Of a DNA stretch of 64,000 nt, positions 8,118 through 16,064 are shown one piece after another. Numbering within the stretch: the stretch's first letter is position 1; each line of letters begins with the position of its first letter. Origin of the DNA: Candidatus Peribacter sp. (GTDB lineage: Bacteria > Patescibacteriota > Gracilibacteria > Peribacterales > Peribacteraceae). A program made the position numbers and the translations under genes. The notes beneath the pieces are model-generated. The model had not been told where the DNA came from and did no database searches. It was given only the letters and a program-made list of their open reading frames with translations. Location of the stretch: contig JAUSKD010000045.1 in the NCBI GenBank assembly GCA_030647195.1, forward strand, positions 1 to 64,000, given 5' to 3'.

Positions 8118-9539
8118 ATGCTTCAAAAATATTTAACCCTTGGCGAAGTAATTGCCAAACTGAAAATTACACGGCGAACCGCCTATAGATGGATTGGGGC
8201 AGGGCAGCTAATGGGAATGAAAGTTGGAGGCCAGTGGCGATTTTCACCTGACTCATTTGAAAACATGCTGAATAGAGGTAATTACGACCAAGAACCACGG
8301 AAGAAATTGATAATGGGAGATTTCTTTTCGGGTGCTGGAGGCCTTTCGGAAGGCTTTCATCAGGCCGGCTTTACTTCATTGTTTGGAAATGATTTTGATA
8401 AGGACTCCGGAGCAACCTATTCGGCGAACAATCCTGAAGCAATTTTTTATCATAAACCGATTCAAGAACTCACAGCGCAAGAAATTCTAAAAGATGTGGG
8501 TCTGCATCCCGGAGAGCTAGATGTGCTTGTGGGAGGCCCTCCATGCCAAGGTTTTAGCATCAATGCACCCGTAAGAAGTGAGAGCGACCCAAGAAACCAT
8601 TTATTCAAACACTACGTTAGAATCGTTCTAGAAGGCTTGCAGCCAAAAGTTGTACTGTTTGAAAACGTGCCTGGGCTTCTAAGCATGGGCAATACGCTTC
8701 ACGATGTTTGCGAAGCCTTTAGTCGAGCAGGCTACAGGGTAAAATATAAGTTGCTGAACGCAGCACATTACGGAGTGCCACAGGAACGTTGGCGTTTACT
8801 CATTATCGGAACAAGGCTGGAAGATATTGCGATTTCGTTCCCTGAGCCCATCTATTACTCGCGCAGTCGACCTAATTTCAAGGGAGTTAATGAAATGGGT
8901 TTTAGTTATGCAGTAAAAGGCAAACATTCAAACCCTGAACTTTTTTCATGGCTTAAAGACCCTGTAAATATTTCGCAAGCAATTGATGACCTTCCTAAAA
9001 TCGTAAACGGCAAAGGTTCCCAGTTTATGATTTATTCAGGTGTACCTACTTCTCATTTTCAACAGTATGCAAGGGAAGGTGCCGGAGATACGTTGTGGAA
9101 TCACGAGACTGCCGGGCTAACCGAAGTAAATTTGGAACGCTTTGCCTATGTAAAACCCGGAGGAAGTTGGAGAGATATTCCTCACGAACTTCTTCCGGCA
9201 GGTCTGAAAAGGGCTAGACGTTCAGACCATACGCGAAGATATGGAAGACTAGACCCGAATGGCCTGTCTGGCACTGTACTTACGAAATGCGACCCGCATT
9301 GGGGAACCTTCGTGCATTATAACCAAGACCGCATTATCAGCATAAGAGAGGCAGCACGCATACAGTCTTTCCCTGATAGGTTTAAATTTTTGGGAAATTT
9401 AACAAGCCAGTACAAACAAGTGGGAAATGCGGTGCCGCCATTGCTTGCCAAGGCAATCGCCATCGAAGTGTATGCTGCAATCGGTTTTGCCCCTAAAATG
9501 CAGGCCAAAAAGCGCGAACTCGTGATGTCAGTTGCCTAG
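8118..9539 (+). CDS. Cytosine-5 DNA methyltransferase with N-terminal excisionase-like HTH
   Basis: A 473-residue protein that methylates cytosine C5 in a specific DNA site. Residues 5-52 form a MerR/excisionase-type helix-turn-helix (LTLGEVIAKL, TRRTAYRWIGAG, GGQWRFSPDSF). The methyltransferase begins at about 64: motif I DFFSGAGG (68-75), motif IV GGPPCQGFS with catalytic Cys143, motif VI ENVPG, motif VIII QERWRLLIIG, motif IX near QSFPDRF and motif X QVGNAVPP. The variable target-recognition region lies between VIII and IX. The gene overlaps the convergent NotI-like endonuclease gene by 12 bases, so they form a type II restriction-modification pair. The fused HTH probably controls its own promoter, which has a palindrome directly upstream. 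The recognition site cannot be read from sequence. Confidence 0.93.
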   Translation: MLQKYLTLGEVIAKLKITRRTAYRWIGAGQLMGMKVGGQWRFSPDSFENMLNRGNYDQEPRKKLIMGDFFSGAGGLSEGFHQAGFTSLFGNDFDKDSGATYSANNPEAIFYHKPIQELTAQEILKDVGLHPGELDVLVGGPPCQGFSINAPVRSESDPRNHLFKHYVRIVLEGLQPKVVLFENVPGLLSMGNTLHDVCEAFSRAGYRVKYKLLNAAHYGVPQERWRLLIIGTRLEDIAISFPEPIYYSRSRPNFKGVNEMGFSYAVKGKHSNPELFSWLKDPVNISQAIDDLPKIVNGKGSQFMIYSGVPTSHFQQYAREGAGDTLWNHETAGLTEVNLERFAYVKPGGSWRDIPHELLPAGLKRARRSDHTRRYGRLDPNGLSGTVLTKCDPHWGTFVHYNQDRIISIREAARIQSFPDRFKFLGNLTSQYKQVGNAVPPLLAKAIAIEVYAAIGFAPKMQAKKRELVMSVA

Positions 9540-10454
9540 TGCAAATTTCTCGTTTAGCCACGGCTTTATGGGTTCAATCTTGCTCCCTAAGTCTGTGAAT
9601 TTTTTCACAAGCTGGTCAATGGATGCTCGCAATTTGGTGCCACATTTCAGTGATTTCATACCCTTCTCATTTTTTTCTGAATCCAAATAGTAGGCGTGTA
9701 TGAAGAAATCGCCATCTGTTTCCTCTACCAAGGGCGACGAAAGTCGCGCCTGAATTTTTTGCAGGACGTTCCAATCTACTAGAAATCCGATGCTTACCGA
9801 ACCTTCGTCGCGCAAACGCTGAAGATACAAGCCCTTACGCATAAGCTGGGGCACAATACGCTTGTTCACGTTCTCCCAGTTCAAACCATGACCGCTTGGA
9901 GGTGGATTGTTATGCCCCTTCAGATAAGCCGCCCTTGCTGCCCGGTAATTGCCCGTAATATCTATGGCTTGCACTTCGATACCCGCATAATGCTGCACTT
10001 GCCGCCCTGCAATCCTGACAGCCAGCCAATCAAAGCTGCCAACGATGCGCGTATTCAATTCACCGCCTTGATACTTACCGATAAGAACGACTGCATTATC
10101 TGCTTTACCCCCCCGCTGCCACTCATTAAACAAAAGTACTTCGTCGCTGCTGACACCTAGCATTTCTCCGGCTAGGGTGCGAAGCGCATTATAGTTATTG
10201 CCGTACAGCCTGACGGGACAGACGACAGTTGTTTCCCTTAGTCCGTTTTTAGGATTCGGATTTTGAACGGAACAGACACCTAACCCGCCTCTAAGTCGCG
10301 GGTCATTGCGCTCTGAATCTGCATCGTTGTTCTTCACGCAGGCTCCTTCAAGAATTGGGCATAAAAAATTGATACGCGTCTTCGTCGCTGCAACCGACTT
10401 GTCGTCAGGCGGAAATGTAAATAACTCGTAGATGTCCTTTTTGCGAATAACCAA
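9528..10454 (-). CDS. NotI-like type II restriction endonuclease
   Basis: A 308-residue protein. Four cysteines at 32, 39, 61 and 79 (FLCPILEGAC, GVCSV, VCPVRLY) match the Cys4 metal site of the NotI family. Asp142 followed by Glu160-Val-Gln162 (FDWLAV, GIEVQAID) matches the NotI catalytic Asp/Glu/Gln set, a variant of PD-(D/E)xK. It should cut the DNA site protected by the adjoining C5 methyltransferase. NotI itself recognises a GC-only octamer; the specificity here is unknown. The start is a TTG at 10454, and an in-frame stop nine codons upstream leaves little choice. It runs convergent to the methyltransferase gene and lies downstream of the 10519-11715 gene. Confidence 0.8.
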   Translation of the reverse strand: MVIRKKDIYELFTFPPDDKSVAATKTRINFLCPILEGACVKNNDADSERNDPRLRGGLGVCSVQNPNPKNGLRETTVVCPVRLYGNNYNALRTLAGEMLGVSSDEVLLFNEWQRGGKADNAVVLIGKYQGGELNTRIVGSFDWLAVRIAGRQVQHYAGIEVQAIDITGNYRAARAAYLKGHNNPPPSGHGLNWENVNKRIVPQLMRKGLYLQRLRDEGSVSIGFLVDWNVLQKIQARLSSPLVEETDGDFFIHAYYLDSEKNEKGMKSLKCGTKLRASIDQLVKKFTDLGSKIEPIKPWLNEKFALGN

Positions 10455-10518
10455 AGAAATAATGGTAACGCTGAAATCTTACCGGAACCATCATCGAAAG
10501 AATAGAACACTCCTTCCT

Positions 10519-11715
10519 TCACTGCCCTGAAAACGTGCAGGTAGCTACGCAGTCATTTAGTGCATTTGCGCCCTGACCAAGGATAACACGGCATTGCCAA
10601 TTCTGGCGTAAGGTCGCACCGAAGGCGTTTTGGGCGTCTACGTAACTGAATACTGCATAATTATTTCCATACTTGGAGATGTCGGGGGTCCAGGAGAATT
10701 TTGCAGTACTCGGAGACCTTAACATTTCTCTAATTTGATTCTCCGCACAAATCTGGACGAAAGGGCGAGCTGCTTCTTCATTGGCCTCTGCTTCTTTTTC
10801 ATTCGCTGCGCGTGTTGCATCAATTTCTTCCTGCCATTCCTCTAATCCGGCTTGTATTGATGCAGCTTGTTCTGTGTCTTTTTTTATCTGATTCGCTTCT
10901 TCTGCGGCCTGTTCTTCGTCTCCGTTTTCGCCACTAATTGTGGGAATCGGCATTTCTTTCGTGCATTGAATTGTATGCCATGTTTGACCGTACTTCTGCC
11001 CTGTCAGCAGCTTACAATTCTCAGGCAATTGAATTGTGCCTATATCTATTCCGGCGAAATTGTCTTCCTGCTTCTCCCCATTTGAACGCCACTTATTGAT
11101 TTCATATTTCAGAATGACTTTCTGGTCATGCTCAAAAGCCTGTCTATTTTTCAACTGGTTCACGAGGTTTCCCGCGTTAAGCGTTCCCTCATTAACTTGG
11201 TCATTCAGGTTGCTAATATCTTCCAAAGAATGTTGTAGGGCTTCAGATTGGAACAGGAGAAAATAATCCCGCGCTTCCCCATTGTTCTGAATAATCAATG
11301 AACGAGAAAAGTTTCCAAGCACCAAACCATTTCCACCCGGCACATATTCTGCAATCGGCTGATTTTTCATTGCTATCGAGTAGAGGCTATACGAGCGACT
11401 GTAATCAGTTCCATCATCCTCTGGAGGTTCGGTGTCATCTGGGTTAATTTTTGAGACAGAATATACAGACAAATCTACTTCTGTTCCCGGCCAGAGATTG
11501 GTTTGCACAGAAGTTTTAATCTCGCCCTGGCCGAGGTATTCTCCGTCGATGTTGAACTGAAGCTCCTTAATGGAAGAATTTTTTGCCGGAACTTCGGTGG
11601 GGATAGGAGTGGACTGCCGTGGCCATAGAGCATAGGTGCCCATGCCTAACAGAAGCACGACTGAGAGAACAGCAAATGGATTCATTTTGTCTACGAACTT
11701 ATTACCAGTTTCCAT
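10519..11715 (-). CDS. Hypothetical protein with N-terminal membrane anchor and Cys-containing C-terminal domain
   Basis: A 398-residue protein. A transmembrane helix near residues 12-31 (FAVLSVVLLLGMGTYALW) follows a short basic N terminus, so the rest is likely outside. The central region is not recognised. A Glu/Ala-rich helical stretch (EEQAAEEANQ to ANEEAA) precedes a C-terminal domain with CAENQIREML, SPSTAKFSW, SYVDAQNAFGA and paired cysteines. Similar short domains occur at the ends of secreted or phage-associated proteins. It sits between the restriction gene and the tyrosine recombinase. The start is uncertain: ATGs at 11802, 11748 and 11685 are alternatives. Confidence 0.6.
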   Translation of the reverse strand: METGNKFVDKMNPFAVLSVVLLLGMGTYALWPRQSTPIPTEVPAKNSSIKELQFNIDGEYLGQGEIKTSVQTNLWPGTEVDLSVYSVSKINPDDTEPPEDDGTDYSRSYSLYSIAMKNQPIAEYVPGGNGLVLGNFSRSLIIQNNGEARDYFLLFQSEALQHSLEDISNLNDQVNEGTLNAGNLVNQLKNRQAFEHDQKVILKYEINKWRSNGEKQEDNFAGIDIGTIQLPENCKLLTGQKYGQTWHTIQCTKEMPIPTISGENGDEEQAAEEANQIKKDTEQAASIQAGLEEWQEEIDATRAANEKEAEANEEAARPFVQICAENQIREMLRSPSTAKFSWTPDISKYGNNYAVFSYVDAQNAFGATLRQNWQCRVILGQGANALNDCVATCTFSGQ

Positions 11716-11919
11716 AAACAAATGGGGAGGAGGCAAAACCACCTTCATGCCAAAAGGGACAACCCAGGAGGCGGGCAACCCGTACTCGATGCCTGTCGGC
11801 ATGTCCTACGGCCGCGCAGGGTTGCCCCTTACGACGTAGGAATGCCATTAATGACAGGACAGAATTTATGCGAGTACCGGGTTGCACTTCCATTATATAC
11901 GTTTCCTGTGCAATCCAAG

Positions 11920-12843
11920 TTAAAATTTCACAGCCTCCACCCTATCCTGTAAATCCTGTAAGCGATTTTGGGTATACCGTTGGGTTGTTGTCACGGAATT
12001 GTGACCGAGCAACTGTGCCAAGCCAACGATGTCTCCAGCGTTAATTGCCAAATAATTCCAAGCAAATGTGTGTCTGCAAATATGCGGGGTTACTTTGATT
12101 CCCGCTTTTTTGGAATACTTCGAGAGCATTTGATTGAGGGCTAGCTGCACAATTGCCCCACGTTGCCCGACGATTAACTGTCCCTGTGGCTTATAGTGTT
12201 CGATGTACTTTGTGAGGCAATCGCGTAATTGAGCGTTGGCGGGAACCTCGCGGCTCTTGTTCCCCTTGGCATTGCGAATGTGGAGCGTGCCTTTACGTTC
12301 TGAAATATCCACGTCTGTTATGGTCAGCCCTATGACTTCCGAAGCCCTCAGCCCCGCTAAGAGCATAAGATTTACGGCAAGTAAATCCCGCGTATTGCCC
12401 CCGATTTCGATTTCCCTCAGAAGCCGTCTTGTTTCGATGAGCGTAAGGCTCTTAGGAGCTAGTGGCTGCATCGCCAGTTGTCTCACCCCTTCGGCGGGGT
12501 TCTGCTGGATGATTCCCATGCGCTGAGCCTCCCTGAAGAACAAGCGAACGTTCACAAGCCTTCTGTTTATACTCCCCGGCTTTAGCCCTACCGCCTTCAT
12601 ACTGTCCCTAAAACTAATAACGTCCCTCGCTACAGCCCGCTTGAAGCTGAAAACCTCGTTGTTCTGCTTGGAATAGAACTCCAAGAAGTGCCGCATATCG
12701 GATGCCAGTGCAATGAGGGTATGTTTACTACAGTCCCGTTCCAGTAGCGCACTGGCTACCCGTTGGAAGTCGTAGGGTAGGGACGAAACATTATTTAATG
12801 AGTTTTTTAACGGATAACTGACCGTCGTGAGCTTGTTCGTCAT
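11920..12843 (-). CDS. Tyrosine recombinase (XerC/D-like integrase)
   Basis: A 307-residue recombinase. The SAM-like N-terminal core-binding domain covers about 22-110. The catalytic domain carries Arg166 (GLRASEV), His254-x2-Arg257 (HICRHTF), His281 (LLGHNSV) and the nucleophile Tyr290 (QRYT). This is the complete set for strand exchange through a phosphotyrosine intermediate. It is 1.8 kb from the tRNA-Tyr repeat, and tRNA 3' ends are the usual targets of such enzymes, so it may be the true integrase of the element. Alternatively it belongs to a smaller nested unit, because two similar hairpin sites lie at 12920 and 13405. Confidence 0.92.
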   Translation of the reverse strand: MTNKLTTVSYPLKNSLNNVSSLPYDFQRVASALLERDCSKHTLIALASDMRHFLEFYSKQNNEVFSFKRAVARDVISFRDSMKAVGLKPGSINRRLVNVRLFFREAQRMGIIQQNPAEGVRQLAMQPLAPKSLTLIETRRLLREIEIGGNTRDLLAVNLMLLAGLRASEVIGLTITDVDISERKGTLHIRNAKGNKSREVPANAQLRDCLTKYIEHYKPQGQLIVGQRGAIVQLALNQMLSKYSKKAGIKVTPHICRHTFAWNYLAINAGDIVGLAQLLGHNSVTTTQRYTQNRLQDLQDRVEAVKF

Positions 12844-12919
12844 ATATATGAAGGAGGAAAGGAGTAAAAGTTATTAAATTATGTAAATAATTTTGTATCC
12901 GTTGTTTCAAAAGAACGAC

Positions 12920-12941
12920 GACCTAAAACGCAATTTAGGTC
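12920..12941. repeat. Inverted repeat upstream of tyrosine recombinase, copy 1
   Basis: GACCTAAA (12920-12927), six bases, TTTAGGTC (12934-12941). It lies between the recombinase start and the end of the 89-residue ORF. A related copy is at 13405-13426. The arm-spacer-arm layout resembles recombinase or repressor binding sites. Confidence 0.5.
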
Positions 12942-13209
12942 AGGGCGATTTCCGTCCGTAGCGTCTTTTGTGTTGCGCACAGAGGCCGTTTATGTATTTT
13001 TTCGCAAACTCTATGGCCATGCGTTTCCTCACGCACTCATCGAGCCTTCCTGTCCTGAAGAGGGCAAGGTACTCGGCATCCAATCGTTTAATGGCATTAT
13101 TGGAATCTCTAATCTGCTGAAGCAGAGTAATTTCCTGTGGCGTCCTCAGCGTGGTAACTATTTTATTCCAATCTCTCGGCCACCCTGTTTGGCCTGAAGG
13201 CGTTTCCAT
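12940..13209 (-). CDS. Small hypothetical protein
   Basis: An 89-residue basic protein, not recognised. It is mostly helical (LLQQIRDSNNAIKRLDAEYLALF, split here as one predicted helix) and ends in a basic tail with a single Cys. It lies upstream of the tyrosine recombinase on the same strand and is flanked by the two related inverted repeats. A role as an excision or control factor would fit the position but has no motif support. Confidence 0.45.
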   Translation of the reverse strand: METPSGQTGWPRDWNKIVTTLRTPQEITLLQQIRDSNNAIKRLDAEYLALFRTGRLDECVRKRMAIEFAKKYINGLCAQHKRRYGRKSP

Positions 13210-13847
13210 TACTCCTTATAATTATGTCTTTCTGAAGCCAATTCAAGCATTTTCCCTTCGTGGGGGCATGGCAGCCATTCCAGCCATTTTATATATTTTA
13301 TGCAATGTTCCACTTTTTGTGTCTAGTTCGCGGGGGGAGTATGCAACATCAGCAACTTCCAAAGGTTTTTACGTCTATTACAAATTCTGTAAACCTCGGA
13401 AGCGGACTAAAACGAAATTTTAGGTCTAAGAAACCTTCTATTTTGGATAATTAATTTTTTGTCCACATCACCCTTCACATTCATTTCTTCCACAGCACTT
13501 TCTAGATGGCCGCCACTGCGTTGGAATCATTCCGGGCTATGTTGGGGCTTGGCCGAATTTTAGAGGCCTTAGAAGTCGTCTGAAGGGCTTCGTACTGCAA
13601 TTCTTTGCACTTTTGAAGTTTTGATAATAATTCCGAAATTGTGCAAAAATGACATCTACAATTACTGTAGAAGTACAGAGCTATGTATATCTATTTCCCT
13701 TCTCTTCTTCTCTAATCCTGAAGGATATTTTGTAATGCCATGAGGGAACTAACACTATCCATTGCGTAATCGAAAAACAGCAAGCAGATAAGCATTCCGA
13801 AGGGGCTGCCCACTAGAAATTATGCTGCATTATCCCCGTATCTTTTA
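13210..13847. other. 638-base AT-rich spacer with inverted repeats, no clear gene
   Basis: Only short overlapping frames occur, without family features. It contains the second recombinase-type repeat (13405-13426) and a perfect TCTACA/TGTAGA inverted repeat with a five-base spacer (13655-13671). It may be a control or recombination region of the element, or a decayed gene. Confidence 0.4.
13405..13426. repeat. Inverted repeat related to 12920-12941, copy 2
   Basis: GACTAAAA (13405-13412), CGAAA, TTTTAGGTC (13418-13426). It shares the TAAAACG core and the TTTAGGTC half with the copy 485 bases to the left. Confidence 0.45.
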
Positions 13848-14606
13848 TTAGTGCATCCAATCCATTGATTCATCAGAGAGCATCTTCTTCACATAGCGTT
13901 TCATTTTTAACTCTTGCTTCTCCTTTGCAGTGAGGAATTTTTCGCTGCGCCTTATGAGTGTGCGGATGTGAACCCTCCCCGGATACGTCGTATGGTCAGT
14001 GGTTTCATACAACGAAAATTGCCTATCAATTTTGTGTGTCATTTCCATAATAGATTTAACTTTCTCAATATTCTTCCTGTGATTCTCTTTCGGGCCGAGA
14101 TTATCGAGTGTGTCTGCCAAAAATAAGATTTCGATTTTAACGTCAGTTTTAGGAACATTGGCTACTTCATAGACGTGAATAAGAAAATAACCCGTGCGCT
14201 TCTTCACAATTCCAACGTAAGAGTGATAGTAAAGATGCTGATTCGCAAACATCAAAGCCTGTCCCACCTCGGTTGCCGGAATGAATTTCACCCTGCTATT
14301 TCGGTCTGTTCTGTCGAAATAGGTTGTCCGTCCTCGCATGGCAAGGAAAAGCTGTGCAGTCTTCACGGGAATCTTTTTCCTGATTTTAAAAACTTTCTTC
14401 ATAAATTTGATGCACATTTTCTTGTCTACCCTTTTTATGTAACGATAGATTTCAATTTTCTTGTAGCGGTTGTATTCCAGCTTCCTTTTTTTGGAATCCT
14501 TCTTTTTTTCTTCACAACAAAACTCGCAACGGTCAGCCCGCCATTCCTGAATAGGCCAGCCTGGCCATTGGGGCACGATGCCATCGCCATCAATTATTCT
14601 ACCCAT
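13848..14606 (-). CDS. Lysine-rich hypothetical protein of the element
   Basis: A 252-residue basic protein, not recognised. Near the N terminus are aromatic residues (QWPGWPIQEW) and CEFCC, a possible metal site. A long Lys/Arg-rich segment (about 35-80) follows. The C-terminal half has alternating strand and helix character (TGYFLIHVYEVANV, VKIEILFLADTL). Codon and base use are AT-rich like the rest of the element. It is the gene nearest the right repeat. A nucleic-acid-binding role would fit the charge, but nothing specific is seen. Confidence 0.55.
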   Translation of the reverse strand: MGRIIDGDGIVPQWPGWPIQEWRADRCEFCCEEKKKDSKKRKLEYNRYKKIEIYRYIKRVDKKMCIKFMKKVFKIRKKIPVKTAQLFLAMRGRTTYFDRTDRNSRVKFIPATEVGQALMFANQHLYYHSYVGIVKKRTGYFLIHVYEVANVPKTDVKIEILFLADTLDNLGPKENHRKNIEKVKSIMEMTHKIDRQFSLYETTDHTTYPGRVHIRTLIRRSEKFLTAKEKQELKMKRYVKKMLSDESMDWMH

Positions 14607-14659
14607 ATTATCTTCTAAAATGAGTGCTTAGATGACATATCAAAATCCCAAATTATTGC

Positions 14660-14675
14660 TGGTGGGCCGGGAGGG
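14660..14675. repeat. Right attachment-site repeat inside tRNA-Tyr
   Basis: These 16 bases are identical to 2424-2439. They cover the CCA end, the discriminator, the acceptor 3' strand and the edge of the T-stem, the usual crossover zone for tRNA-targeting integrases. Confidence 0.75.
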
Positions 14676-14745
14676 ATTCGAACCCCCGAAGCCATGAGGC
14701 ACCAGATTTACAGTCTGGCCCGTTTGACCACTTCGGTACCGACCC
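14660..14745 (-). tRNA. tRNA-Tyr(GUA), intact
   Basis: Read on the minus strand, the 86-base gene has acceptor GGGTCGG pairing with CCGGCCC over seven positions (one G-U), U8-A9, a D-arm, anticodon GTA in an AGACTGTAAATCT hairpin, a long class II variable arm typical of bacterial tRNA-Tyr, TTCGAAT T-loop, discriminator A and an encoded CCA. Its last 16 bases are the repeat found at 2424. Its first 72 bases (5' strand) are duplicated at 15993-16064. Confidence 0.95.
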
Positions 14746-14852
14746 ACGCAAGAAACATGTTACTGTAAAGGAGCTAATAAAAGAACACTTTTGCACTTTT
14801 CGACTTTTGGAGTTTAGAGAGTATATTTGAATAATTCAATAAATAACCCACT

Positions 14853-15260
14853 ATGCCTAATCATAAAAAATGTCGAGTCTGCAAACCAAAGAAAGATGCG
14901 AATCAGGTTATGGCTGATGATTTTAAAAAACACAGCCTCTTATATGAAATACTGATGGGCATTGAGTTGGTTCTTTACGCAGGGATAGTAGCTTTTGTTT
15001 TAATCAAGATTGTTCCATCGGATATTGCGACATTTATTGGCATCATCTTTGCGGGAATGACTGGGATGGCCATTTGGTTAGTTAATAAAGAAATTTGTGA
15101 CTATCTTGTTGGAGTGCCGATTTGGATTCACATGACTATTATTTGCCTTCTAACTGGCATTTTTATCTTAGGAAGAATATTTTTAACTTCAATCACCTCA
15201 GTAGTTAACACTCTTATGCACCCATTCTCTACAAGCCCGGCAAATGGAACCAACTACTAA
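14853..15260 (+). CDS. Small membrane protein with N-terminal CxxC
   Basis: A 135-residue protein, not recognised. The N terminus (KKCRVCKPKK) has a CxxC in a basic context. Three hydrophobic segments follow at about 38-55, 60-78 and 93-112. It overlaps the next gene by 17 bases, which implies one transcript. Both are AT-rich and lie between the two tRNA-Tyr copies, so they are probably mobile cargo rather than core genes. A two-component membrane system (toxin-immunity or defence effector) is conceivable but unsupported by motifs. Confidence 0.6.
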   Translation: MPNHKKCRVCKPKKDANQVMADDFKKHSLLYEILMGIELVLYAGIVAFVLIKIVPSDIATFIGIIFAGMTGMAIWLVNKEICDYLVGVPIWIHMTIICLLTGIFILGRIFLTSITSVVNTLMHPFSTSPANGTNY

Positions 15261-15915
15261 GACACGTGTAGCGGCATTTTTTGGCAGTGCATCTGTAACA
15301 GTTATTTGTCTTGCGGCTTTTATATTATGGCAACAACACTTCGGCCAAAGTAATAACGACCAAAAATTTGTAGATATCCAACAGCAGCTTGATAGCCTCG
15401 AAAAGGTTTCGTATCCAGATTTCTATAAAGCAACAAAGGAATTCAAGCAATTTACCGTTACAAATAATTTAAGCAGTTATGTGGACACCAAGGGGATACC
15501 GCAGGGTACTGTGGATAAAAATATTCAACTCAATGGGAAGATTGGAAGTGGCTATTTACTTGCTGAGGCGTACGTTGATGGAAAAAAGCCGCTTACTAAC
15601 TTCGACAGCATATATGTTAATCTTTTTGATAACGGAGGACATTTATTTAGGCCGAATTCATTGTTAACTCCAACTACTTCGTCTGGAGATACGCTGGTGC
15701 TTTTTAGTTTGAATAATATTCCATACTTAAAAAATATCCCTTATAACCCCGCCAGAACTCCATCTACTTCAAATTGGTTAGATATTCTCAATGATGGAGA
15801 AATTCATAATATTACAGCCTTTCTTTCATCGCGCGTTGGCGGAAGGCTAGTGAATATTGTTATTGCTTATTCATGTAATAGAGATACCCCCAACTGTGAG
15901 CTATCTCAGAAATGA
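15244..15915 (+). CDS. Single-span membrane protein with extracytoplasmic domain
   Basis: A 223-residue protein, not recognised. One membrane helix (about 10-29, FFGSASVTVICLAAFILW) is followed by a soluble domain with mixed strands and polar loops (IGSGYLLAEAYVDGKK, INNLSS-like turns) and two late cysteines (SCNRDTPNC). It overlaps the preceding membrane gene by 17 bases and the pair seems to act together. No Shine-Dalgarno motif precedes the start. The unit is bounded on both sides by tRNA-Tyr sequence. Confidence 0.6.
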   Translation: MEPTTKTRVAAFFGSASVTVICLAAFILWQQHFGQSNNDQKFVDIQQQLDSLEKVSYPDFYKATKEFKQFTVTNNLSSYVDTKGIPQGTVDKNIQLNGKIGSGYLLAEAYVDGKKPLTNFDSIYVNLFDNGGHLFRPNSLLTPTTSSGDTLVLFSLNNIPYLKNIPYNPARTPSTSNWLDILNDGEIHNITAFLSSRVGGRLVNIVIAYSCNRDTPNCELSQK

Positions 15916-15992
15916 ATGAGAGAGTACTTCAACTCATACACCTCCCTCCGTATATCCTCCCGCCGAGCGTCTTTGTCAAACCAGTTTGGGAA

Positions 15993-16064
15993 GGATTCGA
16001 ACCCCCGAAGCCATGAGGCACCAGATTTACAGTCTGGCCCGTTTGACCACTTCGGTACCGACCC
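15993..16064 (-). pseudogene. Damaged tRNA-Tyr copy lacking its acceptor 3' strand
   Basis: Bases 15993-16066 are identical to 14674-14747 over 74 positions, covering the 5' acceptor strand, D-arm, GUA anticodon arm, variable arm and T-loop. Beyond this the sequence departs: the would-be 3' strand CCAAACT mispairs with GGGTCGG at two of seven positions, and no CCA follows. The 5' side adjoins chromosomal sequence with a possible TACACT -10 box upstream. It is therefore likely the original locus split by insertion, with the copy at 14660 supplying the working gene. Confidence 0.8.

Larger units (their letters stand above)
2424..14675. mobile_element. Integrative defence element inserted at a tRNA-Tyr 3' end
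   Basis: The 16-bp sequence TGGTGGGCCGGGAGGG occurs at 2424-2439 and again at 14660-14675. The right copy is the CCA end and acceptor/T-arm strand of an intact tRNA-Tyr, the classic form of a tRNA-targeted insertion. The region between is visibly more AT-rich than its flanks. It holds a large serine integrase next to the left repeat, a tyrosine recombinase near the right end, a restriction-modification pair, a PrrC/RloC-like ATPase and unknown genes. Which recombinase drives integration is unclear. Long tRNA-end identity is more typical of tyrosine integrases. A longer composite reaching the damaged tRNA copy at 15993-16064 is possible. Confidence 0.8.

Noticed and set aside
13151..13454. Overlapping plus-strand ORFs of 64-90 codons
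   Set aside because: They overlap the recombinase-type inverted repeat and the 12940 gene start and lack any coding features.
15993..16064. Second functional tRNA-Tyr
   Set aside because: Acceptor pairing fails at two positions and CCA is absent.
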